Of a DNA stretch of 64,000 nt, positions 11,913-24,775 are shown piece after piece. The translations under genes and the position numbers were made by a program. The notes beneath the pieces are model-generated. The model ran no database searches. It saw only the letters and a program-made list of their open reading frames with translations, and was not told the DNA's origin. Source of the stretch: Capsaspora owczarzaki ATCC 30864. Taxonomy: Eukaryota > Opisthokonta > Filasterea. The stretch is from assembly GCF_000151315.2 (NCBI RefSeq), contig NW_011887297.1, forward strand, positions 1,031,587 to 1,095,586. The letters are read 5' to 3'. The number at the start of each line of letters is the position of its first letter. Position 1 is the stretch's first letter.

Positions 11913-12310
11913 TCGTTGACCGTTTCTTCTTTCTGCTACTTTTTCCACTTAATGGCTTTTTTTTTTTTTCTCTCTTCCCTTCTGACCCCCCCCCATTCTC
12001 GGTTACTCGCGAAGCCCCACGTCGACGCTCTCGAGTCGGTTTCCTTTTTTCTTTTTCTTCTGCGCGCTTTTTGTTGCTCCTCCGTATATGCTTGCTCTTC
12101 TAAAAGTACTCTTCAATCCCAGAGGTACTTTTGTTGGGCCCCTTTTTCGTTCATAATTGTTGTTGCTGGTGACACATTTGTTTCCCTCCTTTGTCAAGTC
12201 GCACGGTCGATGTTGTAAATCAAACACTCGAAGCATTGTTTTTCTTGCTGGCTCAGTTCTTCAATTTATTGTTTTTAGTTTCAGAATTTCCACCCCTCCA
12301 CCAGTTCACC
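11913..12310. other. Intergenic region, Ras 3' flank to PFK promoter
   Basis: Tandem plus-strand genes are separated by about 400 bases of T/C-rich sequence. No additional gene is seen. Confidence 0.4.
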
Positions 12311-15300
12311 ATGCCGCTGCTGTCTCAGGATGCCGAGTGGGATGACATGTACAAGCGCCTGCCCGAGCCCCCGGCCGGCACTGCTCGCCGTGCGTTTGCC
12401 GTGCTCACCAGCGGCGGTGACTCGCAAGGTATGGTACTTTATTCCACTTTGTCCCAATCGCACTCTCTTTCGCACTCCCCCCCCCTCCTCTGTTCCTCCT
12501 CCCGCCTTCCCGCTGCCACTCTCACACCCCCCCCCACCAGCTACTCGTTACTGGCAACGCACATCATCACTTGACACTGTCCTGCTTGTCCGAGCGTCTC
12601 GCTTGGTCTTTTTTTTTTTTCTTTCTTCGCCATGTTTCCCCCCGCTGCTCTGCTCGTCACTGACCACAGCGTTTTCTGGGGCTCTGCATTGTATTTCTGG
12701 TCTGTTTGGTCTCAACTTTAGGCATGAACGCTGCTGTGCGCGCCATCGTCCGCGTCGCTCTGTACAACTATTGCGACGCCTATGCAATCTATGAGGTACA
12801 ATGAAGCGAATCGCACCGTTTCGCCCTTTCGTCAAATACAACGTTGGTCTCGGTCGACTCGTTCCTGACAACCACTGCGTTTGTTTTTCTTTTGTCCTGG
12901 CTTGTAATGTGGGAACAGGGCTATGTCGGCTTGGTCAACGGCGGCAGCTTTATCAAAAAGATGGGCTGGGGCGACGTTTCCGGCATTCTGTCTCAGGTAA
13001 CTAACGACTTGTCCACTTTGTCAAGCGGGGTGTATGGTTGGTGCATTGCACTGTAGAGTGCCTCTCGGGCTCATTGAATGCGCGCGGATGCAAACCGATT
13101 GCCTTCGAACAATCCGTCTCACAGGGTGGCACGGTCATTGGAACCGCGCGTTGTGCCGAGTTCCGCGACTATCCTGGTCGCTTGAAAGCCGCGCTCAACC
13201 TTCTCGAGCGTGGCATCAACAACTTGATTGTCATTGGCGGCGACGGCAGTCTTACCGGCGCGGATTTGTTCAAGCGAGAGTGGCCGCAATACCTCAAAGA
13301 TCTGCTTCAACAGAGTAAGCGTTGGCAATTGAAACCTTCCTTTTTCTGAAAGGAGGGAGAGGCAAGAGGGGAGGGAATTGGCACGGTGGTGGAAACCAAA
13401 GTTCCAGTTGTTGTACTTGTGCAATCGCACTCTGTCTGTGTGCTGCTCCGTCCGGATTTTTTTCTTCCTCTGCTCCCACAACACTCAAACGATGCTTTTC
13501 TTTTTACCAGAGGCCATCTCTGAAGAGCTTGCGCAGCGTCTGAGCTACATCAACATTGTCGGACTCGTGGGATCGATCGATAACGACCTGTGCGGCACGG
13601 ACAACACGATCGGAGCGGACACGGCGCTCAAGCGCATTGTCGAGTCCATCGACAGCATTTCCAGCACTGCTGCGTCGCATCAGCGCTCGTTTGTGCTCGA
13701 AGTGATGGGCCGCAACTGCGGCTACCTGGCGCTCATGGCTGCCATTGCATCTGGTGCCGACTGGACGTTCATTCCGGAGCAGCCGCACGGCGACGACTGG
13801 CGCGTGGCCATGTGTGACGAGCTCAAGCGCAATCGCGAAAGGGGCCGTCGCATGAGTCTGGTCATCATGGCCGAAGGTGCGCGCGATCGCAGCGGCACGC
13901 CAATCACGGCCGAGCAGGTCAAGCAGGCCATTGACTCGACACTCCACCACGACACGCGCATCACCGTGCTTGGGCACGTCCAGCGTGGTGGAGCCCCGAC
14001 CGTCTACGACCGTGTTTTGGGCACCGTCTGCGGTGCGCGCGCAGTCCAGTACTTGCTTCACAATGCCGGCCAGGTGCGCCCCGTTGTGATGGGCGTTTCT
14101 GGCTCAAAGTACATTACCATCCCGCTGATGGAATCGATCGCCTTGACCCAGAGCGTCCCCGTAGCCATCAAGAGCAAGGAATTTGCGCGTGCTGTTGAGC
14201 TGCGCGGTCCTGGGTTTGTGAGCGACGTGTGTCTGCTGCACCAGCTCAACTCGGCCGACCCGACCCACCGCCACGTGGGCACGCGCCCTTTCAAGATTGC
14301 CATTGCATGCGTGGGCGCGCCTGCTTCGGGCATGAACAGCGCCATCCGCGCAGCAGTGCTTGCGGCCGTGGATTCCTTGCACACGGTCATTGGGTACCAC
14401 GATGGCTTTGATGGTATTGCCAAGGGCGAGTTTGAAGAGTTGACGTGGCTGAGCGTGTCGCAGCTGGCTGACAAGGGAGGATGCGTGCTCGGCACCAATC
14501 GCTCTGCCCCCAATATTGGGCAAGTGGCCACCTCGCTCCAGAAGCACGCCGTGGATGCTCTCATTCTCATCGGCGGCTTTGAGGCCTACACTGGCGCGCT
14601 CGCGCTCGTCCGTGCTCGATCCGCCAATCCTGCGCTGCGCATTCCCATCCTGTGCCTGCCCGCGACCATTTCAAACAACGTTCCCGGAACTGAGATGAGC
14701 GTTGGCAGCGACACGGCCCTGAATGCGATCGTGACATGCATCGACACCATCAAGCAGAGCGCCACCTCGTCGCGTGCGCGTGTGTTTGTGATTGAAACGC
14801 ATGGCGGCAACTGCGGCTACTTGCCCGTCACGTCGGCCCTCGCTGCTGGTGCAGAGCGCGCCTACACTCCCGAAGAAGGCATCTCGCTTTCCACGCTGGT
14901 GACTGACCTGCAGCACTTTCAGCGTCGCTTCAGCGAGGGTGCCAACTGTGCCGTGATTGTGCGCGGCGAAAAGGCCAGCAGCACCTACACGACACCCGTC
15001 ATTGAGGCCATTCTCGGAGAGGAAAGCCGCCAGCTCTTCACCTGCCGTTCGAACGTGCTGGGACACTTGCAGCAGGGCTTCACTCCTTCGCCGATCGATC
15101 GCATTTCGTCGGTCAAATTTGCCGTCCAGTGCGTCACGACCATTGTCAGCGAGTGCAACCGAGCGCTTGACGCAACCACCAACACTGTGCAGGTCGCCGG
15201 GTCGGAAGCTGCCTTCATGGTCGGATTGAAGGGTGTCGGAATCACGCTCACGCCTCTGGAAGAGCTGGTTGAGCACTCGGACTTTAAGCTGCGAGTGCCC

Positions 15301-15390
15301 AAAGCCCAGCTGTGGACAGAGGCCAACCTTCTGCTCCACGTGCTTGGCAAGTACGATTACTACAACGACGCCAAGACGCAAGCGCAGTAG
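12311..15390 (+). CDS. PFK: ATP-dependent 6-phosphofructokinase, tandem eukaryotic type
   Basis: Five exons (12311-12428, 12722-12795, 12919-12996, 13125-13314, 13511-15390) give 779 residues, the usual length of the duplicated eukaryotic enzyme. It phosphorylates fructose 6-phosphate to fructose 1,6-bisphosphate, the committed step of glycolysis, in the cytosol. The N-terminal half is catalytic: [26 protein letters not shown] for ATP binding, [20 protein letters not shown] with the catalytic Asp, and [11 protein letters not shown] for substrate. The C-terminal half starts near [19 protein letters not shown] and has degenerate equivalents such as [19 protein letters not shown], where the catalytic Asp pair is replaced by Asn, as expected for the allosteric half. 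Acute regulation is presumably by fructose 2,6-bisphosphate, ATP and citrate, as known for the family. Confidence 0.97.
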
Positions 15391-15746
15391 CATGTTGCTT
15401 CCGGTCGTTTTATTGCGGACGGGACAAATGTGTGGTTGTTGTGCTGCTGCAAGAAGTGTTGAGCTGGTTTCCTGAAAGTCGTCGTGCCAAAAGCTGTGTT
15501 TTATTTTGCATACAACGTCTGTCCTGTCTCCAACCCGGCCATGCATGTTGTTGCTGTGCGTTGATCGGAGCGAGAATTTTCGCGGCCTCTTCCTTAACTT
15601 TGTTGTGCAAAACCAACGTTGGCAAAAAAGCATTGCATGTACTACCAACGAATCTACAGTAGCATTGTCCTACGAGTTGAATGTTCTCGTGCCCAACACA
15701 ACGAAAATGCAGCGCAGCTCAGCCCAGCTCAGTCTTTCCATTCCAC
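15391..15746. other. Intergenic region, PFK to TMCO1
   Basis: About 350 bases between two plus-strand genes. Nothing beyond ordinary untranslated and promoter sequence is seen. Confidence 0.4.
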
Positions 15747-16694
15747 ATGTCTGAACTGTTCTGGAAGAGCCTGCTTGTCGTGGCGATCGCCATTGCCTCT
15801 GCGTTGCTTACTGAAGGTGCGTCTCTGTGCTCCTGGATGACCTTCGATGTTGCCCTTCACTCCGACTTGTGCTGGATTGCAATGGGCGAGTGCGTGCTTT
15901 GCTTGTGTGCCGACTCTTGTTATGTGCTCTGCTGGCCTTCTTCCCTTTCCGTTCTGCCGACAGCAATCACCTACTTTCTCCTCTATCGCGATGAACAGTA
16001 TCAGACAAGGAAGCGCGAGCTCGAGCGTGCTGCCCAGCAAGGTTGGTTGATTGGACTTTGGCCTCCATGATGTCGCAAACCGGCTGTGTGTGCGATCGCT
16101 CATCTCGGTGTCAAACCCCGCCTTGCGCTATTATTCTGAATTCGCTGCATTTGCAAAATAGTGGTCGCTATGAAGGAGTTTGGATCGGATCAACGCAGCC
16201 TTGAAAAGAAGGAGGAGATTGTCAAAAAGCTCGGCCGCGACTTTGCCACGTCCAAGATGCGAAGCTCGTTCGCCCTCATGTTTGTCTTTATCGGCCTCAT
16301 GTGGCTGTGGAATCGCGTGTATGTTCGCCGACTAGTAGCGCGGATGGTTTGATGTGTTTCATTTTTGTGGCGATCTTATCTGGTCGGTGTTTTTGGTTTC
16401 TTTTGACAATTTTCGCATTTTGTAACCGTGGTTCAACGATTTCGGTGTTTGGCGTCCTGCAGGTTTGATCAAACCGTCATGGCCAAGCTCCCGTTCGAGC
16501 CCATCTCGTTCATCCAGGGATTGACCCACCGCGGACTCGAAGGCACCGACTTCACCGACTGCTCGTTTGTCTTTCTGTACGGTTTGTGCTCGACCAGCAT
16601 TCGCCCGCACATCCAAAAGCTTCTCGGCTTTGATACTTCCCGTGCAGCAGCTGCCTATTCGGGTGGCATGTTTACTCCTCCGCAGCAAAAGTAA
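15747..16694 (+). CDS. TMCO1: TMCO1, ER membrane insertase / calcium-leak protein
   Basis: Four exons (15747-15816, 15964-16041, 16162-16318, 16463-16694) encode 178 residues; human TMCO1 has 188. TMCO1 is an Oxa1-superfamily protein of the endoplasmic reticulum that works with the translocon in multipass protein insertion and has been described as a calcium-load-activated channel. Visible features are an N-terminal membrane helix (LLVVAIAIASALLTEG), a basic coiled-coil segment, a second helix (FALMFVFIGLMWLWNRV), and the signature FDQTVMAKLPFEPISFIQGL then TDCSFVFLYGLCSTSIRP, nearly matching human FDGRVVAKLPFTPLSYIQGL. The coiled coil is shorter than in vertebrates, which accounts for the length difference. 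The stop at 16692-16694 directly follows a Gln-rich end. Confidence 0.95.
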
Positions 16695-17057
16695 CAAACG
16701 CCAAAATTGCAACAACCAAACAAACGTTTGCACAACAAAAAGTGTGATTTCATAAAAATACAATGTGTTTCCTTTGTGATCAACAAAGGCTGTTCAAAAG
16801 AGGAAGAAGAACAAGAACAAGAAGAAAAACGCAACCAACAACAAAGCGAAAATCCAATCGTGAAATTGAAGTGAAGAGGGAAGAAAGAAAAAAAGAAACT
16901 GGGATTGGATACCGTCGCCAAAGCACGACAAACAAGAGAGTAATCTCTTGGCTCGCGAGCCTTGGCCGTTTCCTAGACTAAGGACGCGACGCAAAAACAG
17001 AAACAACCAGAAAAGGGAACGCAACCTCCCCTCCTCTTGTTTTCTTTTTTTTTTTTT
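16695..17057. other. Convergent intergenic region
   Basis: A-rich 3' flank shared by TMCO1 (plus) and MBF1 (minus). No gene seen. Confidence 0.4.
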
Positions 17058-18333
17058 TTACTTGGAGCCAAGAGGAGTGCCCTTGTCCTTGCCACGCAGC
17101 TTGATGCCGACAGCACGCTCAATCTTGGCGAGGACTTGCTGGTTTGGAATGGCAGTGCCGTTCTCGTACTCGGCGACAACCTCCTGCTTCTCGTTCACAC
17201 GCTGGAGGGGAGCAGAGTGAGGACAGAACAGCACATCAAAGTGAGCACAGTATCGCACAGCAGAGTGAGCACAGTGTCACACAGCAGCGAGAAACAGAAA
17301 GCATGCTTTTTGACAGCGAGAAAAAAAAAACACCTACAACAGCGAGGTCCTTGCGGGTCCACTCCTTGGCGGCACGACCCTGTTGAATGAGGCGGCCGAC
17401 TTCCATGCCAACGGTCGAGTCTGTGGACAAATCCAGCAACGCGCGCATGGTGAGGAGGAGCAATGGAAAGGGGAAAAAATGGATGGAGCAACAAGATCAG
17501 TCTCGCACAAACCCTTCTCGGCAACCCCCCCCCCCAAGACCGGCTTTGCAACTTACGGTGGAGCTCCTCGGTCTCGCGATCCAGGCGGGCAGTGTTGAGG
17601 TCGGTGCTGTGGTTCTTGTTGGTGGCTGCAGAGACTGTGATTCGACAACAGCGTTCCAGAGTGAGAGATTCGTTGAATGTGAACACGGCAACGACAACGA
17701 CAACAATGACCACGATGATGATGATGGTGAATGATGATGATGATGATGATGATGATGATGGGTCGGGTCGTAGTCGCATTGTTACGTCATATGGAAAGAA
17801 AGGAAGGCAAAGGAAGCGATCTCTCAACAGCAAAAACGAAAGCGTTTTGGAGTTCCTCTTCCGCACCGGACTCGAGCTATGACCGTACTCGAGTTTGCAA
17901 CACGCAGCGCACACAAACCCCGCAGGCAGCGTGAATGGTGCAAATGAGCGGGAAACGGACACGGAGAACGCAAAACAGACAGAAAAGCAGAAAAGAAACG
18001 GAAAAAAAAAAAAAAAAAAAGTTCGATGACGTTTTGTGCAGAACGGGAAAGTGGTCGAAACTCAACCACCGCGGCCTTCAACTGTGTCATGCGACAGTGA
18101 CCACAGACGAGGCAGCAGAAGAAGGAGGAAGGAAGAAGGAGGAGGAAGAAGGAAGAAGGAGGACGGAACAGAATGGCTGAATTCGCAATGCTCCATGCTC
18201 ACTTACACTTCTTGGTGGTGTCGACGGCAGCACCCTGGCGCAGCGCAGTGTTGATGACAGTGTTGGAGCGCGCCTGGCCAGCAGAGGGCGTCTTCTTGCG
18301 AAGGTATGTTACGTTGTCCCAATCGTCAGACAT
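17058..18333 (-). CDS. MBF1: Multiprotein bridging factor 1 (EDF1/MBF1)
   Basis: Four exons (18207-18333, 17557-17634, 17338-17420, 17058-17201) give 143 residues; human EDF1 has 148. MBF1 is a transcription coactivator that bridges activators to TBP, and it also binds collided ribosomes. The N-terminal MBF1 domain starts [14 protein letters not shown], followed by an Ala-rich stretch and [13 protein letters not shown], the strongly conserved link into the Cro/C1-type helix-turn-helix: [34 protein letters not shown], then [15 protein letters not shown]. The start is the first ATG of the conserved MSDDW sequence. Introns are short, and one carries CAT/ATG trinucleotide repeats near 17716-17760. 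Confidence 0.97.
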
Positions 18334-18522
18334 TGTTTTGTATGCAAAATATTAAAAAAAAATTAGACTGGAAAACTTGAACCAAAAAAATTTCGCCCTT
18401 TTCATCAAAAAACTACGAAACAGAAGGGATTACGAAATTGAACGCGAATGACGAAACGTTGCATACAGTGTGCAATGACAGATCAAGAACGAACACGGTC
18501 ATCATCATCATCATCATCACGA

Positions 18523-21500
18523 TCAGGCGGTGGATTGAGCGTTGGCACCACGATCGGCATAATACGACGCGGCGGTGGTCAGACCGATGCCATGGAGATA
18601 GCGCGAATATGCCTGCATGGTCAACTGCTCGAGCTCCGCGTCGGCAGCATCTACGAGTGGGTTGAGAATGCCCTTTTCCACGCAGGCTTCGACGAGGAGC
18701 ATGGCTGAACTCGTGTATCTCGTCGCGAGCAGCAGATTGATGGCCTTTCGGAAGAGTCTGAGAGACAGGAAGACAAGCACTGCTTGGAGCTGTTGCAAAC
18801 ACACGCACGCATACACACGCAAAACCGACAAGCGTGAGCAAAAGTCTCCGAATCAAAACGAAACGAAAAGAAACAAACTCCAAAAGCCAATACAAACGCC
18901 TTTACCCGCTGCTCGGAAGCAAGGAGCTCGTCAGACCATCGCTGCATCACTTCGAGCTGATCATTTTCGGGGAGGACACTCTGTCGCAGTTCCGAAAAGA
19001 GAAACACACACACACACACACACACACAAAACAAAAAAAAAACAAAGCGCACAACACAAAAGTCGAGCAAGTCAAGTCCATATCGCACACACACAAACAC
19101 GACAAACATACAACAAACAATCACAGCAACAACATCACTCGCTCCCCTCCATCCCAATATTACCTTCGCCAGCCAAGCGGCGCGGCGCCACATATTGTTG
19201 GTTTGGAGATACCGGCACGCGTCGAGTGCAGCGCCAATAAGACACAACAGCTGGACTCCCTCATCAATTTCACCGCGAGCGATGAGATTGGTCGCCACAA
19301 GTTTGATGGTGTTGCGGAACTTGTCGGGGGAGACAACAGCCGCAACGAGGCAGGCTTTGAGCGCATCCGCGCGGTAGCTTTGAGAGCCGTCGCCAGCTGA
19401 CTCGAGCAGCAAATCGATGGCTCGACCGTGCTCACCCAGCATAATGTGCTCGGACGCAGATCGGTTGCTGGTTTCGGCCGACGTCTTGCGGTGATTGCGG
19501 TGGAGTGCTGCGCGATCGAGCTGCCGCTCGCGGAACTCTTTGGGCTCGCACAAAAATTCAAAGCGCGCAGGAAGTGGCAGCACATGAGCGTTGCCGTTGT
19601 CGCCAACTGCTGCACCTCGTTGTGGAAGGCGATGAGCTGTGCTGCCATTCTCGGCCGCACCAGCGCCAACAAGCCCCACAGTTGCCACACCAACACCAGG
19701 ACGAGCGTGGAGACCCTCGGGCCTGTCAAGGACGTTGCCGCGAACCTGATTGGCCGCCAAGGAAAGAGGCGAAGGAGAATGGTCGCGGAAGGAGCCTCGA
19801 GATGTAGTCGGCTCGAGATTTGTCCCGTTGTCCAACGTGGACACTGGGTCCTGCCTGGCGCCGCCACTGCTCGCTTGCTGTGACCGGCCTGCCAAGGGAC
19901 TTCCGCTCAAAGCGACAGGATGATGATGAGGATGATGGCTCGTGGATTTGGAGGGCGAGCCAAACTCGATACCACTCGTATCAATGACCGGCATCGACAT
20001 AGACGACGCGCGCGGACGAGCCGAGGTTTGCTGGCCCGCAATGCGTGCGACCTCCTTGTCCAGGTAGTGCTTGGCCACCGTCCAGAACGTCGTGTCGGAC
20101 TCATCGCCAAAGTACTGGGCAAGCTGCAGGCACCGCTCTGCAACTCCCTGGGTGCTGTACAGTTGCGACGTCAACGCAGGAGGAAGTGCAGCTACGTGCC
20201 GAAGCACAGCTTGGGTGTGAGCGATATGGGCGGCCATGGAGCCTGCATCGGAAAAGGGGGCGATATGGGATGAATGGGTGCGGGTTTCGTGGTCGGCAGC
20301 TGTTGCGGTGGCAAGGGCGTGGCGAACTTCGGACGAGCCGTCCTTGCTGAAGCTGTTGAGCGCCTCGAAGGGGACCAAAGGTCCTTCAGGCAGCATTCCC
20401 GACGAATAGGTCGGCTGCGTGTGACCCGACACGTGCGGTGGCCTGCTGCTGAACGCCTCGGCTTCGAGCACGGATGGTCGCAGCGAGTACGACTCGCCCG
20501 TCCAACGTTGGTGCTGCAACAGCGACTTTAAACTCAGCCCCACAGCTGGAGGCATGGCTTGAGGGAGCGCCATGCACGGTTGTGGTAGATACGCAGTCAT
20601 TGACGAAATGCTGCGACGCATGGAACGCTCGAACATTCGAAGACACCCGTCCGAGCAGAGGACTGCGAGTCGATCAGTCGTCACCCAGTCGACATCAACC
20701 AGACGCAACGGCATGGCGTAACCGCCGCCAACAGAGCCGCCAGAGCCGCCAGAGCCGCCACCACCACTGCTACCGCCGACGAGACCTCCGCTGCCTCCAG
20801 TCATGCCTCCACTGCCACCAGAGCTGCCGCTGCTGCTGTTGTTGCCACTACCACTGCCGCCGCTGCTGCTGTTGCCGCTGCTGTTGCCACCGCTGCTGCC
20901 GCCACCGCCGGCAGCCAATCCAAATGGGTTGAGCGACAGTCCGCCGCTCGAGCCACCGGATCCGAGTCCCGCGTTTCCGGACGAAACCGAGCTCCCAGAG
21001 TTGGATGAGGCGCCGCTGGCATTGAGCGGTTGCAGTCGCCATAGGCTCAGTCTTTCAATGCCAAGCCACACGTCCACAGTGTCGTTCGCATAAAGCACCA
21101 TCAGCAAGACGTTGCCTTCGCCTGGCGAAAACTTGAGCCGACGAATGCGACCGTTTTGGGTCTGCACCGTTTTGTGTGTGCGCATCTTGACATCCCAGAT
21201 GGTCAGGTTGCCGTTCGTGTCGCCTGTGGCAAGGGTGTTTCCCTTCCACGCAACAGCCGAAACGGCGCTCAGACCCATGTCGTGGGGCAACTCATCGCGC
21301 TCTTTGACAACCGCTTGGACGGCGGAAAAGTCGCGCAGGCCGCCGTCTGATTGCGTCAGCACAAATTTCTCTTCGATGGCATGCGTGTCTCGCTTGGATT
21401 TGTGGTGACCGCTGTCGTGGGAAACGGGAGAGCTCGAGTCCGCGGGCGGGATCATGGTCCAGTCCATCTCCTGGGCATCAACTCCATCGGGGACGCCGAA

Positions 21501-24500
21501 CGAAGTCGCTGAGATGGCACTGGTCGATGTTGCAGCAGCAGCATGGACCAGACTGGTATTCTGCTTGCTGACTGGCGACCACTCCAGGCTGGTCACGTTC
21601 ACGAGCTGGGGCAGATGCCTCAAAATGGTGCCTGTAGACAAGTCCCACAGCTCAACTGGCTGGTCGCGGAATACAAGAGCAACGTACTGGCGAAGGTGCG
21701 ATGGACGCAAGCAGACAAGAGGTGACGCATCGGGATTGGCGCCGTTGCTGCTGCCACCAGCGTTGCTCCCGCCACCAATCGCGCCGCCGCCGCCACCACC
21801 ACCGCCGCCACCACCACCACCACCACCACCAACGGCAGCAGAGCCGGTTGGGCGGGCGCGCAGCGGAGTACTCAGCCCATTGACCAGATCGGTCCGCATG
21901 ACCAGGTTTCGCCAGGTGCCGTTCGGACCCGATTCCGACGAAAAGGAGAGCAAAGTGTTGGCATTCAACCACTCGATGCCGCGAACGGTCGCAGAATGAA
22001 CACGAATCGAGCGACGCATGCGACCTGACAAGAGGTCAACCACAGAAATGACGCCCTCCGAATCACCCACGGCCGCCCATGCCAAACCTTCTTCTTTGAC
22101 GCCCAGTGGTGCGCAACAAGAAGGGCTCGCAGGAAGCGCATCTAGCTGGCCAACCACCACAAACCGTGAAGTCTCTGGGCGAGATTGGGGAACAGGAGAA
22201 GAGGCGATTTCAGCGCTCGAGAACATGGGGACGCTCGCGGTAGGGCTGGCATCCAAGTTGATGAGGTTGTCCAGCGTCGTCGTGGTTGCCTGGGGAGTGT
22301 TAGCCCCTTGATCTGCATTGGCGCGTGCTGCAGTTAGAGCAGCATAGCGAGTGGCGTGCGCGGCGAGCGAGACATCCGGCGGGCGCACACCTGGAGACAG
22401 CGGCTGACGCGCCACCGTTTGCAAATGGTTGTCGCCGTCCGCCATGGAGCGCTTGCGAATGCGCGAGCCCCGGACAGGCGTGGAAGGAGGAGTCGATTCA
22501 TTTGCGGCGGACGAGAGCAAAGGCGAAGGCGTGGCCGGAACAGACGGGGTTACCGGCTGAGGCGTCCAGGCAGAAACATTGGCGGGCGCTTGCAAAAAGA
22601 TGCTGTAGTCCCACAAGAAGACTTTCCCGTCGCCATACGCAACGGCAAACTTGTTCTCGTCGCGAACACTGGAGCAGACCGCGTATGGTTTGGCAAAGCG
22701 TGCGAGACGAATCACGTCAGACTGAGCTCGCAGCTCAAACATAACATCACGCACGCCGCCTCGCCGGAGTCGGCAACTGAGGGTGCCGTTCTCGTGCGCG
22801 ACAAACAGCACGTCGGGTGTAGAGCCACATGGCATGAGGGCCGTGATGGAAGGCATGGCTCGCTCCAGCCCAAAGCTTCCAACCACCTGCGTTGTCTCGA
22901 CATCGAGGATGATCACCTCACGAGCAAACACAATGTAGAGACGACCGGGCTCTGAGGGAGAATAGACGGCGTCAATGCACTGCGCCATTCCGGCCGTCGA
23001 AGAAGACTCGGCTCCGGCAGTCGTTGAGGACTGGGCGTTCGAAGGTCGCGATTCGCCTGTCGCTGCCGCAATGACGTAGGAAAGCAAGGCCGATCCAGCA
23101 CCAGAAACACCGCTAGCAAAGCCCGTGCTGCCGCTCCGTGTGGGAGGTGCACTTGTGCTCCCAGTCCCATGAACGGCCGTCGTCGGCGGCGTGGATGCTG
23201 GCGTTTGAGCCAGTTGAAACCGCTTGAACGAGGAAGAAGGCGCCGCATTCGGGCGCAAATCGTCCAAAAAGATGATGGATCGCTGACCAACCAAGGTTGC
23301 GCTCAAGTGGTTGAAAGGATCGAGGCTAAAGTGGTGGATTGGCTCGCCCAAGTTGATCACCCACAGTTTGTAGCTGGCGCTCGTGTCCCACATGGACAGA
23401 TGAGACGGAGCGTGTAGCGCAAAGAGCAATCTTGGGTCTTGCGTGTGCCATTCCAGCGCAACCACTGCACGGCCTGGCCCAATTCCGAGCGCGGCAGAGG
23501 ACGTTTGCGAGCCAGGGCTCGCGCTGTTGGAAGACGAGCTAAAGCTGGCTGCCGACGTGGCGAGCCCTGCGGAAGACGCGCGCTCTGGCAGCCCGCCGGA
23601 GGGGAGTAGGCCAAACTGGCTCGGTGCCGCCGCAAACGCCGATCCGCTGGGTTGCTGCTGTGGCTGCGTGGCTGCGCCATGATGACCCTCAAAGTACGGC
23701 TTGCCTTCAACAACCATCCAGACATAGATTCGACCGTGGTCATCGCCCGAGGCAAGTCTCAGCGTATACGGAACCGACAGGTCATGGAGGTAGTTTTCGC
23801 GCGCCCATCGCACGCAAGTGACTGGGGCACGATGGCGATCGAGGACTTGGACAATCTGACAGCAACAAAGGAGATTGGGGTGACGGGTGAGTGAGTGAGT
23901 GAGTGAGTGAGTGAGTGAGTGAGTGAGTGAGTGAGTGAGTGAGTGAGTGAGTGAGTGAGTGAGTTGAGTTGAGTGAGTGAGTGAGTGAGTGAGTGAGTGA
24001 GTGAGTGAGTGAGTGAGTGAGTGAGTGAGTGAGTGAGTGAGTGAGTGAGTGAGTGAGTGAGTGAGTGAGTGAGTGATTCGAGCCCCGACCAACGTCGGGC
24101 GATGTTTCGGCTCTTGATGAGAACTTTGCATGCTCGCTTGTCCTGGTGTATCAAATGTCATTACCTCTTGATCGGCTGGATTGACGGCAACGACGAGGCT
24201 TTGACAGCCGTACGCGACGAGCGATTGCCAGCCCCAGTCGATGGCGCCGCGATTCTGTGAAACGAGCGTATTGGGCGTGTGTGTGTATGAGGAATGGGAG
24301 AGTGTGTGTTGGGTGATGGACGGGTCGGGACAAAGCCATTCAGTCAGTCAGTCAGTCAAAGCGCAACAAGTTGGAAAATGAGACTTCATCCGAATGAACC
24401 AACCGCCCATACAACGCGAGCCAACGCCACGCGCAAACCAAAGCAAAACAACATTCAACTTGCAGACCAAGTCAGATGAGACGAAGGGCGGTTCCTTACG

Positions 24501-24544
24501 CGGGGATGCAGCGCGCCAGGCAGCGTTCGTGGTGGCCAATTCAT
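18523..24544 (-). CDS. WDR11: WDR11, WD-repeat endosome/Golgi trafficking protein
   Basis: Five exons (24500-24544, 24165-24254, 19164-23855, 18906-18980, 18523-18789) give 1722 residues; human WDR11 has 1224. WDR11 forms a complex with FAM91A1 and C17orf75 that captures AP-1 vesicles at the trans-Golgi and is linked to Hedgehog signalling in animals. The tiny first exon encodes RTLPGALHP, matching human RTLTGALNA, and exon 2 gives AIDWGWQSLVAYG. Later matches include VRWARENY, RLASGDDHGRIYVW, REVIILDVETTQVVGSFGLE, HLRQYVALVFRDQPVELWDL, AWKGNTLATGDTNGNLTIWD and GDESDTTFWTVAKHYL. The C-terminal helical region has DALKACLVAAVV, IKLVATNLIARGEIDEGVQL and CRYLQTNNMWRRAAWLAK. The extra length is Gly/Ser linkers, one poly-Gly run (about 21780-21830) and a Gly-rich loop (20720-20910). 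It ends 189 bases upstream of MBF1. Confidence 0.95.
23887..24075. repeat. (GAGT)n microsatellite inside WDR11 intron 2
   Basis: About 47 near-perfect copies of the tetranucleotide GAGT (ACTC in the transcript), interrupted once near 23961-23972 by a GAGTT variant. It sits in the second intron of WDR11 on the minus strand. Confidence 0.95.
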
Positions 24545-24692
24545 TTCGTCTTCTTGCTTTGCCCAGAATCGCAAATCTCAATGAGGAACAATGAAGAGTG
24601 CGACTTGCAAGTGATCCGTCCAATGATCTTGGACGTTCAGGGTGTGGCTACTTTGACTTGTTCTGGTTGTTGTCGCTCTTGTTGTGGTTGTA

Positions 24693-24775
24693 CAGTATTC
24701 GGCAATGGTGATGGAACACTCGTGCGCAAAGATTGAACGAGTGGACTTTGGTATTGAACACACATGTTTTGAACA
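24693..24775 (+). repeat. Left terminal inverted repeat of the transposon
   Basis: Begins CAGTATTCGGCAATGGTG after a TA dinucleotide. Its 83 bases pair with 27376-27458 in inverse orientation with two mismatches (element positions 5 and 29). Confidence 0.95.

Noticed and set aside
23887-24075. Regular short repeats resembling a CRISPR array
   Set aside because: It is a pure tetranucleotide microsatellite with no spacers, in an intron of a eukaryotic gene.
23856-24161. THSL-repeat peptide as the true N-terminus of WDR11
   Set aside because: Exons 1 and 2 upstream match the animal WDR11 N-terminus and splice exactly to IVQVLD, so the repeat is intronic in the main model.
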